A DNA stretch of 5,711 nt from Deltaproteobacteria bacterium (GTDB lineage: Bacteria > Desulfobacterota > Desulfobacteria > Desulfobacterales > C00003060): assembly GCA_019309245.1 (NCBI GenBank), contig JAFDGP010000175.1:1-5711 (forward strand), given 5' to 3'. Below, in pieces: positions 5,539 to 5,711 of this stretch. Below the pieces are notes generated by a model. It was given only the letters and a program-made list of their open reading frames with translations, made no database searches and was not told where the DNA came from. Numbering within the stretch: position 1 is the first letter of the stretch; every line of letters starts with the position of its first letter. A program made the translations under genes and the position numbers.

Positions 5539-5711
5539 CCCGTTCCTATAACTCGGTCCTGTTCATAAAAGACCGCAGCTTGTCCAGGGGTTATCGCATC
5601 TTGGGGGACTGGGAAATAGATCTTTGCACGACCGCCTCCCAATCGCGTTACCGTGGACGCCGCTTCCTTGTGGCGATATCGAATGCGGGTCTTAACTGAA
5701 ATGACGGGAGC
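5523..5711 (-). CDS. mnmA: tRNA-specific 2-thiouridylase MnmA, C-terminal 62 residues
   Basis: Reading the - strand from the right edge gives 62 uninterrupted codons to a TAG at 5523-5525. The peptide carries the conserved MnmA C-terminal beta-barrel: RIRYRHKEAASTVTRL, then PQDAITPGQAAVFYEQD and VIGTGWI before the stop. MnmA adds the 2-thio group to U34 of Lys, Glu and Gln tRNAs in the cytoplasm. The catalytic cysteines and PP-loop lie outside the window. The stop falls 16 nt inside mtaB in another frame, so the two anticodon-loop modification genes are very probably co-transcribed, with mnmA first. The stretch is too short to be called by length alone; the motif match makes it secure. Confidence 0.92.
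   Translation of the reverse strand, partial: APVISVKTRIRYRHKEAASTVTRLGGGRAKIYFPVPQDAITPGQAAVFYEQDRVIGTGWIER

Noticed and set aside
4543..5568. 156- and 163-codon + strand frames opposite mtaB
   Set aside because: They are antisense to a clear, full-length MtaB with all cluster cysteines; no independent coding evidence.
5595..5620. Apparent frameshift in the mnmA C-terminus
   Set aside because: A first reading seemed to break the frame, but recounting the five-G run at 5603-5607 shows the frame is continuous through PVPQDAITPGQA; the gene is intact here.

Overview
The window reads as a piece of a Desulfobacterota (deltaproteobacterial) chromosome, probably from a sulfate reducer or a relative. 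This is inferred from the moderately GC-rich coding sequence, the strong Shine-Dalgarno sites, the DUF6125-type and small CBM48 proteins common in that phylum, and the mnmA-mtaB pairing. No marker gene fixes the genus.

Left part (1-2434, + strand): three tightly packed genes that look like one operon. A conserved protein of unknown function is cut by the left edge. It overlaps by 4 nt an exported SMP-30/NHL-type beta-propeller protein, which is followed 12 nt later by a small cysteine-rich DUF6125-type protein. Their joint role is unknown.

Middle gap (2435-2953): about 520 bases with no convincing gene but several good inverted repeats, some of them mutually exclusive. One is a 10-bp hairpin just upstream of the next gene's ribosome binding site. 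This is the least explained stretch of the window.

Centre (2954-4096, + strand): one uninterrupted reading frame holding two unrelated modules. The first half is a response-regulator receiver followed by a histidine-kinase dimerisation/phosphoacceptor domain, with no ATPase domain. A poorly structured linker then leads into a complete small glycogen-binding (CBM48/AMPK-beta-like) protein with its own perfect Shine-Dalgarno and ATG at 3683. I read this as a 3'-truncated hybrid kinase gene that has lost its stop and runs in frame into a neighbouring stand-alone CBM48 gene. A working fusion cannot be excluded. A rho-independent terminator follows at about 4108-4166.

Right part (4219-5711, - strand): a tRNA-modification pair. 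The C-terminus of mnmA (tRNA U34 2-thiouridylase) enters from the right edge and overlaps by 16 nt the start of mtaB (methylthiotransferase for t6A37 of tRNA). The two are probably translationally coupled and converge on the central genes.
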